51,570 nucleotides of DNA from a virus. Shown here piece by piece: positions 22,274 to 31,250 of the stretch; position 1 is the stretch's first letter; each line of letters begins with the position of its first letter. The position numbers and the translations under genes were made by a program. Under the pieces are notes generated by a model that searched no databases, had not been told where the DNA came from, and saw only the letters and a list, made by a program, of their open reading frames with translations. The stretch is from positions 1 to 51,570 of the IMG/VR virus record IMGVR_UViG_3300036795_000069; one strand, given 5' to 3'.

Positions 22274-25200
22274 ATGTCACTAGGGTCTCGCGAGATGCTA
22301 CTGATCATCCGTGCACGGGATGAAGCGTCCAAGGTTCTCGCGGGACTCGGTGCTAACATGGCTGTCGTCGATGCTGAGACGAAGCAAGCAGCCACATCTA
22401 CACGTGCTCACGGCGCTGCACTAACCACAATCGGCGCCGTGAGCACAGTGGTAGGTGTTAAGCTTGCCAAGTTCTATACTGACTCGGCTAATATGGCTGT
22501 CAAGTACAACAACGAGGCCGCTCGTACGTTGACTCAGGTTGATCAAGCTGGTGTGAAGGTTTCCGATCTGGCAGCCATCGCAGAACGTGTCGGCAATAAG
22601 ATTCCTGCACCGTTCGAAGAGATGCAGTCGTCACTATACGACATCTTCTCCTCTATGGACGTGAACACCAAGCAGTCAGAAGCACTCCTAACAACCTTCT
22701 CCAAGGCAGCAGTTGCTGGCCAATTCGATCTACAGGGCGCTGCTCGTGGATCGATCGGTATCATGAACGCCTTCGGCTTGAGTGTCAAGGATGCTGGACA
22801 CGTTGAAGACGTGATGTTCGAGTTGACCAAGAAGGGTGTCGGTACCTACGGCGACTTCACCAGTGCCATTGGTAGGGCTACCCCGTCAGCTGTGAAGGCT
22901 GGTCAGAGCTACGAAGAGCTCGCAGGCATGATGGCATTCTTGACTCGTAACGGTCTAAGCACTGCAAGTGCCTCTGCGTCAGCTGCTCGTGCGTTGGATG
23001 CTATGTCCAACCCAGCGACTGAGGCTCACATGAAGGACTTGGGCCTCACAGTCAAGAACGCTCAGGGCCAGTTCAAGCCAATGACGCAGATCATCCAGGA
23101 GATGTCCGACAAGCTCAAGGGTATGACTAAGCCTGAGCAGGCCGAGGCATTGAAGGACATCTTCAAGGGCTCTGGCGGTACTATTCAGGCGATGCGGTTC
23201 TTCAACGTCGCCATGACTCAGACTGGTCAGTACACCAAGCTCACATCTGACATAGTCAATAACTCTTCAGGTCAGATGGATAAGGCCTACAAGATCATGT
23301 TCAAGCAGCCGCAGACTCAAATGCAGCTCCTGAACAACCAGTGGAAGATCATGCGGACGGAGTTGGGTGAAGCTTTCATTCCGTCGGTGAATAAGCTTAT
23401 CGCAGTCGGTTCAAAGCTTCTTGGCTGGTTCAACAATCTGTCTCCGCACACCAAGAGGCTCATTGCCGAGATTGGTCTGATCACTGCTGCACTCCTGATC
23501 TTCGGTGGCATCATCATGGTCATCGTAGGAACATTCCTAATCTTCAGTGCGGCAGCTGCTACTGCAGGTATTGGTCTTGGAGCAATCGCCCTTACTATTG
23601 GTGTTGTCATTCTCGCAGTTGCTGCTCTGGGTGCTGCAGTATACTTCATCATCAAGTACTGGGGTCCGATCACAGACTTCTTCAAGGCGTTGTGGAAAGA
23701 TGTCAAGGCTATCTTCTGGGATGCTTACAATTGGGTGATGACAACTGGCTTGGCTTGGATCAAGCAGTACATTGGTATGCTCCAGACTCTCTGGGACTGG
23801 CTAGTTACCAACACCGAGGCAGCGTGGACTACTGTTGAAGGTGCATTCACAACTGCATATGACTCTGTCCTTAGCTTCACCTCCGCGTTCTGGGACGATG
23901 TTAAGAAGTACTGGAGCGACGGTGTATCGGCAGTAGAAGGTTTCTTTAGTCCCATCACTCAGTGGTTCCAGTCGCACTGGGATGAGATTAAACAAGTCTT
24001 CTGGGTCGCAGAGCAGGTTATCGCCGATGGTTTAAGGACCATGTGGGCGATCCTAGTAGCCATGTGGACGTTGGAATTCGCAGTCATCAAGGCTGGCGTT
24101 ATAGTCACATGGGACATCATCAAGACTGTATTCTCAATCGCCTGGGCAGCCATCGTCATGGTTACCAAGCAGGCCTGGGATATTATCTCGACGTACTTCA
24201 AGATCTCCTGGGCTATTATCGTTGCGGCCACTACGTTGGCTTGGGACGCTATAGTCCTCATCTTCAAGGTCAGCCTCGCTATCCTTGAAGCGGTCGTGAA
24301 GATCGCCTGGGATGCGATCATCCTGATCTGGAAGATTGCATGGGATACTGCAGTTGCCATTGTCAAGGCCGTCTGGGTTGTCATCTCGGGCGAAGTCAAG
24401 ATAGCTCTTAACCTCCTGGCACTGATCTTCGGTGTCGCTCTTGACCTCATTACAGGTCACTGGAGCAAGGCTTGGGATGACATTAAGAAGTATGGCCTTG
24501 CAATCCTTAACGACTTCATTGCCATCTTCAAGAGCCTGTGGAACATCTTCGTTAACTGGTTTGCCGGATCGCTAGCAGCTATCCTCCAGTTCTTCACGAA
24601 CTCGTTCAAGGCCATCTGGGATGCTGGTAAGACCATCTTCAAGGCCTTCATCACGTGGCTCAAGGATAACTGGACCACTCTGTGGAACACCATGAAGACT
24701 ATCCTCTCCGATGGTTGGAGTGGACTCAGCAGCTTCTTCAAGAACGGCTTCAAGGGCCTTAAGACCATCTGGGATACCTTCTGGGGTGGTCTGTCGAAGA
24801 CGTTCACTGATATGTGGACAGGCATCAAGAGTGTAGCCACTGCTGCATGGTCTGGACTGAAGGGCATCTTCACTGCAGGTGCCAACGATGTTCGGGACGT
24901 GTTGAACTGGTTTATCGACGCCGTCAACAAGATCCCTGGTGTACCGAACATCCCGAAGATTCCGAAGTTCGGTGGTGGCGGAAGTAGTAAGAACACTAAG
25001 CAGCAGCTTGGCGGAACCGTAGTAAAGAAGGGTAACACCGTCGGCGAGAACGCCATGGGTGGCGGAATTGCTGGAGGATCTTGGTCGTGGGTTGGTGAGC
25101 GTGGTCCTGAGCTTATTCACGTCACCAAGGGTCAGTCGGCGATGGTGTACAACGCCCAGAAGTCCTTGCAGATGGCTCAGCGCGTTGGTATGCCAAACAT

Positions 25201-26044
25201 TGGTAACCACGCACTCGGCGGCATCATTGGGTCGATCGGATCTACGGTCAAGAAGGGTGCAGAGAAGGCTGTAGACATTGGCAAGGCAGGTCTTCAGAAG
25301 GCTGAGTCGCTCGCCCTCAAGCCTGCTGACGCTGCTCTAAGTTGGGCACTCCACCACTTCATTCCGAAGGGTGGAATGTTCCTCGACGTTGCCAAGAACC
25401 TCGCAGGCAAGATTCGTCAGAACGCCGTCAACGCTTTGAAGGGTGTTCTAGGTGTAGGTAGTGGCTCGGGCAACGGTGGTGGCTCTGGACATGGTGACAT
25501 GTCTGCACATAGTGCCTCTGCCGCTAAGGCTCAGGCGTACGCCAAGACGTTGCTCGGATCGTTTGGCTGGGGAACCAACCAGATGTCGAGCCTCATCTCC
25601 CTGTGGAACGGGGAGTCCGGTTGGAACAACCTGGCAGCGAACCCGACCTCTACGGCGTTCGGTATCGCGCAGTTCCTGAACGGCACCTGGGCTGGGAAGA
25701 AGTTCCCGAAGACGACGAACTACATGCAACAGATCTTCGACGGCATGCAGTACATCAAGGGTTCATACGGGAACCCCTCGAATGCCTTCAGTCAATGGTC
25801 TGCACGATCGCCTCACTGGTATGACAATGGCGGTCTCTGGTACCCAGGCACGATGGGTATGAACCAGCAGTCGAAGGGTAGTAAGCCGGAGAAGGTTCTC
25901 ACAGACGAGCAGTTCGAGGACATGCACGAGTTGGCTCAGCGTGGCATGTCTGGTGGTCAGACGATCAACGTGTACACTCAGGAAATCAACCCGATCAAGC
26001 ATGCAGCCGATCTCGGATGGGAACTGCAGAGGAGGGTAGGATAA
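22274..26044 (+). CDS. tape measure protein with lytic transglycosylase domain
   Basis: At 1256 aa this is the longest gene in the window. Residues 1-400 have the phage-minor-tail pattern (KAAVAGQFDLQGAARGSIGI). Residues 400-480 are hydrophobic membrane-like helices, and residues 480-830 are Trp-rich repeats (AWDAIVLIFK, AWDAIILIWK and others). The C-terminal 130 residues hold a lysozyme-like domain: SLISLWNGESGWNNLAANP, TSTAFGIAQFLNGTW, SNAFSQWSARSPHWYDNGG, with Glu in NGESGW as the probable catalytic acid. It sets tail length and locally opens peptidoglycan at DNA entry. Confidence 0.93.
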   Translation: MSLGSREMLLIIRARDEASKVLAGLGANMAVVDAETKQAATSTRAHGAALTTIGAVSTVVGVKLAKFYTDSANMAVKYNNEAARTLTQVDQAGVKVSDLAAIAERVGNKIPAPFEEMQSSLYDIFSSMDVNTKQSEALLTTFSKAAVAGQFDLQGAARGSIGIMNAFGLSVKDAGHVEDVMFELTKKGVGTYGDFTSAIGRATPSAVKAGQSYEELAGMMAFLTRNGLSTASASASAARALDAMSNPATEAHMKDLGLTVKNAQGQFKPMTQIIQEMSDKLKGMTKPEQAEALKDIFKGSGGTIQAMRFFNVAMTQTGQYTKLTSDIVNNSSGQMDKAYKIMFKQPQTQMQLLNNQWKIMRTELGEAFIPSVNKLIAVGSKLLGWFNNLSPHTKRLIAEIGLITAALLIFGGIIMVIVGTFLIFSAAAATAGIGLGAIALTIGVVILAVAALGAAVYFIIKYWGPITDFFKALWKDVKAIFWDAYNWVMTTGLAWIKQYIGMLQTLWDWLVTNTEAAWTTVEGAFTTAYDSVLSFTSAFWDDVKKYWSDGVSAVEGFFSPITQWFQSHWDEIKQVFWVAEQVIADGLRTMWAILVAMWTLEFAVIKAGVIVTWDIIKTVFSIAWAAIVMVTKQAWDIISTYFKISWAIIVAATTLAWDAIVLIFKVSLAILEAVVKIAWDAIILIWKIAWDTAVAIVKAVWVVISGEVKIALNLLALIFGVALDLITGHWSKAWDDIKKYGLAILNDFIAIFKSLWNIFVNWFAGSLAAILQFFTNSFKAIWDAGKTIFKAFITWLKDNWTTLWNTMKTILSDGWSGLSSFFKNGFKGLKTIWDTFWGGLSKTFTDMWTGIKSVATAAWSGLKGIFTAGANDVRDVLNWFIDAVNKIPGVPNIPKIPKFGGGGSSKNTKQQLGGTVVKKGNTVGENAMGGGIAGGSWSWVGERGPELIHVTKGQSAMVYNAQKSLQMAQRVGMPNIGNHALGGIIGSIGSTVKKGAEKAVDIGKAGLQKAESLALKPADAALSWALHHFIPKGGMFLDVAKNLAGKIRQNAVNALKGVLGVGSGSGNGGGSGHGDMSAHSASAAKAQAYAKTLLGSFGWGTNQMSSLISLWNGESGWNNLAANPTSTAFGIAQFLNGTWAGKKFPKTTNYMQQIFDGMQYIKGSYGNPSNAFSQWSARSPHWYDNGGLWYPGTMGMNQQSKGSKPEKVLTDEQFEDMHELAQRGMSGGQTINVYTQEINPIKHAADLGWELQRRVG

Positions 26045-26941
26045 ATGACCGCTCCAGCTCTGGACATCTTCGCCTTTCAGTTCCGTGACGACGGCGTGCC
26101 TCTCAACGTTGACGATATCAGTATTCCGTTCGTCGACATCACAAGTGTCACTGGTCTTGACAATGCTCCATTCCGTCAGACCACTCAGGACCGTGAAGGT
26201 ATGGATGGGGGGTATGTCGATGCAGAGTTTGAGACACTTCGAACAATTGTACTCGCTGGCAACGTCTATGGGACTGACAACGTTCTTGAGACGTATCTTA
26301 ATCAGCTTAAGGCGAACTTTGCACCGAGCAGGAATGCCTACCCCTTCTACTTCCGTACAGCTGATGGAGGACAAAAAGTCCTCTACTGCAAGTCCGGAGG
26401 ATGTAAGTACGACTGGACTCAGACCAGAAGAACTAACGTAGTAGCCATCCAGTTCACGCTGATGGCAGAGGACCCAACGATCTACGATCCTGACCTTATC
26501 ACGGCAACAAAGGACCTTGCGCCGACGGTTATTACTGGTCGTGGATACGACAAGTCTTTCAACTACGGCTATGGTGGTGAGTCGACATCAGCTTCTGTCA
26601 TTATCACCAATACAGGCAACAAGCCTTCACCTGGCATCTTGTCGATCGCTGGACCTATCCACTCCGGGTTCTCCATCACAAATGATGCCGATCTGGACAA
26701 TGATGGTAATGCACGGATGATCATTATCAACCAGATCATCAATATCGGCGACGCATCAATCGACATTGACCTGCGTAAGAAGACCATCCTGCAAGGAACT
26801 ACCAACCGTCGTAATGCTATGACGCCTGACTCTCGATGGTGGATGTTTCAACCAGGAGACAACAACATCAGGTTCCTGGGCGCTTCTGGCGGAGGTACAG
26901 GTCCTCTCTTGACCATCACGACACAATCGGCTTGGAGGTAA
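26045..26941 (+). CDS. distal tail protein
   Basis: The 298-aa protein directly after the tape measure has the usual distal-tail pattern. An N-terminal beta domain includes TTQDREGMDGGYVDAEFETL; then comes TNVVAIQFTLMAEDPTIYDP, and a C-terminal galectin-like half with TSASVIITNTGNKPSPGILS. It forms the ring joining the tube to the baseplate. Confidence 0.78.
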   Translation: MTAPALDIFAFQFRDDGVPLNVDDISIPFVDITSVTGLDNAPFRQTTQDREGMDGGYVDAEFETLRTIVLAGNVYGTDNVLETYLNQLKANFAPSRNAYPFYFRTADGGQKVLYCKSGGCKYDWTQTRRTNVVAIQFTLMAEDPTIYDPDLITATKDLAPTVITGRGYDKSFNYGYGGESTSASVIITNTGNKPSPGILSIAGPIHSGFSITNDADLDNDGNARMIIINQIINIGDASIDIDLRKKTILQGTTNRRNAMTPDSRWWMFQPGDNNIRFLGASGGGTGPLLTITTQSAWR

Positions 26942-26945
26942 GTTA

Positions 26946-28022
26946 ATGGCAATTCGCAACCCAGCCGGTTGGCTGCAGCTACGTGACGACCACACGTCTG
27001 AGAACGACCGTCTGATGATCAACTCCCTCTTGCAGGGAGATGGTAGCGGTGGCGGAGGAATGAACTTCAATGCGGGAGGTGTCCGTTATGACGACGGCAA
27101 CGCCTTCTGGGTGAAGCAAACCTCCACAGCAAGTATGAATGTCCAGATCACCCCTGGCATTGCATATGTGCTTGGTACACAGGGTGGTACACAAGGTCTG
27201 TACACAGTTATCAACGATGCTATCCTCTCGCAGGCTATTAACACAGCCGACCCGACAAACCCTCGAAGCGACATCGTCTTCGTACGTGTACAGGACGGCA
27301 ACTACTCGGGGACAGTGAATGCTGCCAGCATCGGCTACTCAGCAGGTACTCCTGGTGTAGGTGCTCCACCTCCCACAGCTCCTGCGAACAGCCTGGTCCT
27401 GGCTCAGATCTCGGTGCCAGCAGGTGCGTCGACAATCACCACAGCACGTATCACTGACAAGCGTCAGGCAGTCGTTGCAGCTGGTGGTGTTCTGCCGATT
27501 AGCCCTGCGAACGGGATGTCCTACCCGGGCGCCTTCGAGGGTCGTCTTGTCTACAACATGGACACCAACAAGCTTGAGGCGTACAACGGCTCGAGCTGGC
27601 AGAGTTCCGATCCCGTTATCATCTCAGGCAAGGGTGCTCCGAACGTTGGTATGAGTCCTGGCGATGACCACGACACGACGTTCAACATCACGATTCCTCG
27701 TGCAGGTCGCTTGCTGATGCAGGCACGTATTCACTTGAGGCTGTCGCAGGCTTCTGCAGGAGCGTCTTCGCACCAGGAGATGTTCTATGCAGGCGTCAGC
27801 ATGGATGCGCAGGATGTGTCTGTACCTCAGATCAACGCTGCAGGCACTACACACTTCAGCGTCTTCCTGCAAGGTACTCGGGACGTATCAGGGCCAGGAA
27901 CAGTAGCCATTATCCTCCGAGCCAACAACAGCATGGCGGTTGGTTCAGGTGGAGGTACCGTTCTTTACGTAGACTACAGCTTCTCGGCTACGCTGGGGGC
28001 TGCTGGTGCGGCGGTCTCATGA
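26946..28022 (+). CDS. minor tail/baseplate protein
   Basis: The 358-aa N-terminal region (MAIRNPAGWLQLRDDHTSEN, ITPGIAYVLGTQGGTQGLYT) is of the tail-tip type carrying fibres. The C-terminal 130 residues form a jelly-roll-like domain (AGRLLMQARIHLRLSQA) likely to bind sugar or form trimers. It overlaps the next gene by four bases. Confidence 0.72.
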   Translation: MAIRNPAGWLQLRDDHTSENDRLMINSLLQGDGSGGGGMNFNAGGVRYDDGNAFWVKQTSTASMNVQITPGIAYVLGTQGGTQGLYTVINDAILSQAINTADPTNPRSDIVFVRVQDGNYSGTVNAASIGYSAGTPGVGAPPPTAPANSLVLAQISVPAGASTITTARITDKRQAVVAAGGVLPISPANGMSYPGAFEGRLVYNMDTNKLEAYNGSSWQSSDPVIISGKGAPNVGMSPGDDHDTTFNITIPRAGRLLMQARIHLRLSQASAGASSHQEMFYAGVSMDAQDVSVPQINAAGTTHFSVFLQGTRDVSGPGTVAIILRANNSMAVGSGGGTVLYVDYSFSATLGAAGAAVS

Positions 28023-29137
28023 GTGGCGAAGTCACGTACATCTTCGCCGACCTACTCACGAACGAGATCCTCGGCGAGATGTCTTTGTTCGGTACGTACT
28101 TTGAGAAGTACGTCAATAACACTGGCAACTGCAACTTCTCGTACAAGCTTGGTCAAGGTGGTACATTCGACAGCCAACTTGACGATCGTCTTGCTCTACA
28201 GTGCACGATCCCGGGTAGGACTGCACTGTACGTTGACCGAGATGGAGAACTCGTATGGGGTGGCATTCTCTGGTCGAGGACATACCAGTCACAAGCGAAG
28301 ACAGTGTCATGTACAGCCCAGACGTTCGAGTCCTACTTTGCTCACAGAGTCGCGCACCTGAATGCCCTGTACGTAGCTAGTGTACATTGGGACCAGCGTA
28401 ACCTAGTTGCCGATCTGATCATGAAGATGGCAGCTGAGTACAGCGACGGATCGTCTGACCTTGGCTTCATCTTGCCTGATACATTCCCTACTGAGGTGGA
28501 ACGTACACTAAATGTGTGGGCTTATAACTTTGGCCTCTACAGCGACTTCATCAGTGGTGTGTACCAGCTAGACGATGGCTTCGACTTTATGGCAGATGTT
28601 GCCTATCTGGGTGGAGCGCCACGTAGGTTCATCTACATGGGCTATCCGAACCTGGGTGACCCTACAGGTGATCCTAACATGACAACGTTCGACTACCCTG
28701 GACCGATCGCTAACTACTACTGGCCCGAGACAGCTTCTGCAGGAGCTAACAACGCCTGGTCAGTAGGTGCGGGAGATGGTACAAAGAAGATCTTCGGCAA
28801 CGCTGTTGATACTCCGTCACTTGCAGCTGGGTATCCTCGACTGGACATCGTGAACAGCTACACGGATGTTACTCGTCAGCCTACGATCGACGCACATGCC
28901 GCTTCTGACCTAGCTGCAGCGCTCGTTCCGAACTCCGTTCCTTCGATCACCCTGAACCCTCAGGACTTTGGCTTCAACGGATTACAGGTCGGTACGTACG
29001 CTCGCTTGGTCATCGAAGATGTTCGTTTCCCAGATGGTTTCGACACTGAGATCAAGGTCAATGGTTGGCAGTGGACTCCGAAGTCCTCTTCAGGGTCTGA
29101 GACAGTAAACCTTGTCATTGCAGGAGCAGACCAGTGA
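28019..29137 (+). CDS. minor tail protein (ReqiPepy6 Gp37-like)
   Basis: The 372-aa protein has the pattern of actinophage tail-hub proteins: FGTYFEKYVNNTGNCNFSYK, DDRLALQCTIPGRTALYVDR, DGELVWGGILWSRTYQSQAK, AQTFESYFAHR, and near the end FPDGFDTEIKVNGWQWTPKS. Such proteins form the tail-tip hub. Overlaps of four bases on both sides indicate a translationally coupled unit. Confidence 0.75.
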   Translation: MSGEVTYIFADLLTNEILGEMSLFGTYFEKYVNNTGNCNFSYKLGQGGTFDSQLDDRLALQCTIPGRTALYVDRDGELVWGGILWSRTYQSQAKTVSCTAQTFESYFAHRVAHLNALYVASVHWDQRNLVADLIMKMAAEYSDGSSDLGFILPDTFPTEVERTLNVWAYNFGLYSDFISGVYQLDDGFDFMADVAYLGGAPRRFIYMGYPNLGDPTGDPNMTTFDYPGPIANYYWPETASAGANNAWSVGAGDGTKKIFGNAVDTPSLAAGYPRLDIVNSYTDVTRQPTIDAHAASDLAAALVPNSVPSITLNPQDFGFNGLQVGTYARLVIEDVRFPDGFDTEIKVNGWQWTPKSSSGSETVNLVIAGADQ

Positions 29138-29337
29138 CAACTTACAACAAGCCACCAGACATTATCCAGGAGCTTATCGACCTGAAGGCCAGAGTCCGTA
29201 AGCTGGAGACAACGTCGCCGATCATCTATTCGATCGGTACAGCTGACACTGGGTCCCTCACGATCGACCTCGTCACAGGTAACCTCATCTTCACTGACAA
29301 GAACGGGCACTCGACTACGGTCGTCACTTCGACCTAG
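29134..29337 (+). CDS. small tail protein with coiled coil, 67 aa
   Basis: The first half is a short coiled coil (IIQELIDLKARVRKLETTSP) and the second a beta hairpin (GSLTIDLVTGNLIFTDKNG). It is the last gene of the plus arm and overlaps the tail-hub gene by four bases. It may be a tail-tip trimerising or fibre-linking peptide. Confidence 0.65.
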   Translation: MTTYNKPPDIIQELIDLKARVRKLETTSPIIYSIGTADTGSLTIDLVTGNLIFTDKNGHSTTVVTST

Positions 29338-29349
29338 TCTACACAGACG

Positions 29350-29416
29350 GACACCCCGGACCTCTATCGGCAACTCCTGCTCCGATAGCCCTCAGGTCCG
29401 GGGTGTCTTTTGTCTG
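29350..29416. terminator. Bidirectional terminator between convergent arms
   Basis: A perfect 14-bp outer stem, GACACCCCGGACCT (29350-29363)/AGGTCCGGGGTGTC (29394-29407), holds a second 7-bp stem CTATCGG/CCGATAG (29364-29370 and 29382-29388). TTTTGTCTG follows on the plus side. It ends the structural arm and probably also limits readthrough from the opposing arm. Confidence 0.92.
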
Positions 29417-29482
29417 CAGGTATCCTCTCCTATCGGCCGCGTAGCTCAATCATTTCGGTCCGCAGCGGGTAGGTACCTGCAG
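29414..29482. repeat. Inverted repeat beside the terminator
   Basis: CTGCAGGTA (29414-29422) and TACCTGCAG (29474-29482) are perfect 9-bp arms 51 bases apart. They lie between the terminator and the stop of 29484-30008 and may form an outer stem for minus-strand transcripts. Confidence 0.5.
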
Positions 29483-29483
29483 C

Positions 29484-30008
29484 TTAGGGGCGGAGAGCCT
29501 CGAGGATCCTCCGTCGCCAATCCGTGTTGAACCGTAGTAAGTAGTTGACCAGATGGGCAGAAGCATCCATCGCGTGAGGCCATCCAGGAAAGTACAACCC
29601 TAACTTCTTTAGCACGTCTGCTGTCACTGGGTTGCCCTTATCCTTACCGCCCTGATGAGCCGTCTGAAACACAACGGGTCTACCAGTTTGCTGCTGCCAC
29701 AACTTGACGATGCCGATGTACTCCACAGAGTCCAGAACCAGTCCTGGTCGGCTCTTGTTCCTGTATTCGAACGATTCGCAAACAACGGTGAAGTCTTGAT
29801 CCGTCTCTTGTAGTTGCAGCAGGTCGTACAGATCCTCGTGATGGGCGCCATCGAGCTGACCACAACACCACAGGGCGCCTAAGACAGCACGGGAGTTAGG
29901 ATCTCCCATGACGAGCTTACCGGAGAGGTCAACACCGATTGGCTGGGGATTGCTTGCCATGGTAGCCCAGCCAGTTGTACCGCCTGGGTCTAACGACAGG
30001 ATCTTCAC
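29484..30008 (-). CDS. RuvC-like Holliday-junction resolvase
   Basis: The 174-aa protein has an RNase H fold with the RuvC metal-binding acids: LDPGGTTGW (first Asp, residues 6-14), VVCESFEYR (Glu near 77), and AMDASAHLVNYLL near residue 148 (last Asp). It should cut branched DNA during recombination or before packaging. It is the last gene of the minus arm and overlaps the upstream P-loop gene by four bases. Confidence 0.8.
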   Translation of the reverse strand: MKILSLDPGGTTGWATMASNPQPIGVDLSGKLVMGDPNSRAVLGALWCCGQLDGAHHEDLYDLLQLQETDQDFTVVCESFEYRNKSRPGLVLDSVEYIGIVKLWQQQTGRPVVFQTAHQGGKDKGNPVTADVLKKLGLYFPGWPHAMDASAHLVNYLLRFNTDWRRRILEALRP

Positions 30009-30325
30009 GCCATGTCTCCCCAGGTAAAGAACTGCACTGTCCTACCTAGCACCTGAGCCAGAATGATGTCGAGGTTATCAATGGCGATCTCGACGTTTCT
30101 ACCTGAACCGCGGCCTCTACCTTTCCACTCGTCAAAGGTAAACACTTGGTGGTAGTCCAGAACTGAATCTGGTCCACAACGAAGACGATCGGCTTCCGAC
30201 TGGTCAATGGTTAGCAGGATACGAGTCCAGCCAGGATAGGCTTTGGTCTTCTTACCTTCCTTGACCCACTCGACCGCGGCAGTAGTCTTACCTGATCTAC
30301 GGCCTTGCTGAATGATTGTGGTCAC
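30005..30325 (-). CDS. small P-loop protein, copy 1
   Basis: The 106-aa protein has a Walker A GRRSGKTT (residues 8-15) and a Walker B-like AIDNLDIIL near 80. It is shorter than a complete RecA-like or DEAD ATPase. It is a clear paralogue of 30615-30929: shared YPGW.RILL, DYRQVF-like and AIDNLDIIL blocks. The two genes flank 30322-30615. It may be a nucleotide-dependent regulator or terminase-like fragment; function not known. Confidence 0.7.
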   Translation of the reverse strand: MTTIIQQGRRSGKTTAAVEWVKEGKKTKAYPGWTRILLTIDQSEADRLRCGPDSVLDYHQVFTFDEWKGRGRGSGRNVEIAIDNLDIILAQVLGRTVQFFTWGDMA

Positions 30326-30615
30326 GACTGCAACCTATCCACTCGGTACTGACGGATATGAGCTAGAGCGGCAGCTGCAGCGTCGTTAGGCATGCCCATC
30401 TCCTTCATGAGCCAGTCACAGAGACCTGCATCGTGCTCTGCAGCTTCGGCAGCTTCCAGAAAGGCAATGGCTGTCTCCCGAGCTGTACCAGGAGTCATCT
30501 GGGTAGCCTTCTCATCCCAACGCAAGATGACGAATGGCTTTCCGTCGAAGAGGCTAACGCCTGCTTCTAACTGGAAGGCCTTATTCTCAATCGGTTCAGG
30601 CTTCCTCTTAGCCAT
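30322..30615 (-). CDS. hypothetical protein, 97 aa
   Basis: The start ATG 30615 overlaps the upstream stop (TGATG-type junction). The first half is beta-rich (FQLEAGVSLFDGKPFVILRW) and the second helical (TAIAFLEAAEAAEHDAGLCD). It lies between the two P-loop paralogues and shares four-base overlaps, so the three genes are probably one functional unit. Not recognised. Confidence 0.65.
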   Translation of the reverse strand: MAKRKPEPIENKAFQLEAGVSLFDGKPFVILRWDEKATQMTPGTARETAIAFLEAAEAAEHDAGLCDWLMKEMGMPNDAAAAALAHIRQYRVDRLQS

Positions 30616-30929
30616 CACATGCCTCCCCAAGTGATTAGGTCGACTGGAGCGCCTACCATCTGGAACAAAATGATGTCCAGGTTGTCGATAGCGATTGCCG
30701 GGCAGGCCCTGCCTCGCCTGGCGCGCTGCCACTCCTCGATATAGAATACCTGTCGGTAGTCCAAAGGCGCAGTCGGACCATTACGCAGTCGATTTGCCTC
30801 TTCCATACTGAGCACCAGCAGGATTCGAGACCAACCAGGATATCCTGGCACCCTCTTTCCAGCCTTGACCCATTCTATGGCCTTGGTGGTTTTACCCCAC
30901 CCACGACCTTGATTGATGAACTCTGGCAT
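30615..30929 (-). CDS. small P-loop protein, copy 2
   Basis: The 104-aa paralogue of 30005-30325 has a Walker A GRGWGKTT (residues 8-15), PGYPGWSRILLVLS, DYRQVFYIEEW and AIAIDNLDIILFQM. The Walker A of this copy has Trp where copy 1 has Ser. It probably arose by tandem duplication around 30322-30615. Confidence 0.7.
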   Translation of the reverse strand: MPEFINQGRGWGKTTKAIEWVKAGKRVPGYPGWSRILLVLSMEEANRLRNGPTAPLDYRQVFYIEEWQRARRGRACPAIAIDNLDIILFQMVGAPVDLITWGGM

Positions 30930-31105
30930 CAGTCCTCCTCGTCAGGTACGATGTTGATCCAGAAGCAGTCGTTCGCTTCGTCGAAGGTGGTCATGCTCTC
31001 GATGTTGTGCGAGTCACCCTGATCGTCCAACACTTTGATGGTTTTTCCCTGCAGCTTGTCTGGAACGTGACTGCCCAACAAGTCCATCAGCTCGCCGTAG
31101 TTCAT
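30929..31105 (-). CDS. small protein, 58 aa
   Basis: This 58-aa ORF begins MNYGELMDLLGSHV and ends NIVPDEED. It overlaps the next gene by one base. The dispersed CTCCCTGTGG motif lies immediately upstream of its start. Its start and good protein-like composition support a real gene. No family recognised. Confidence 0.65.
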   Translation of the reverse strand: MNYGELMDLLGSHVPDKLQGKTIKVLDDQGDSHNIESMTTFDEANDCFWINIVPDEED

Positions 31106-31110
31106 AACAT

Positions 31111-31250
31111 ACTCCCTGTGGTGTCTTGTATCAGAACGAAGAAGCTAGACTCTAAGCGATACCTTGCTGCCTTTAGAGTAAAGGATCGATGACGATTTCA
31201 GTCTCTTAGCGATCTCACCTAGTTAGACTCTGAAGAGACTTTAGAGCTCA
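31111..31250 (+). repeat. Dispersed element, long copy 1
   Basis: It begins with the motif CTCCCTGTGGTGT and continues with GCTAGACTC and a hairpin ACTCTAA/TTTAGAGT. GGATCGATGACGATTT follows, then a perfect 8-bp hairpin AGTCTCTT (31200-31207)/AAGAGACT (31233-31240), ending GCTCACCAAA. Most of these blocks occur in the same order on the minus strand at 49310-49445. It fills the gap between 30929-31105 and 31241-31549 and runs opposite to local transcription. Confidence 0.75.

Noticed and set aside
29431-29500. tRNA-like 5' half (GGCCGCGTAGCTCAAT) on the plus strand
   Set aside because: No matching D-stem partner, anticodon arm or T-arm follows.
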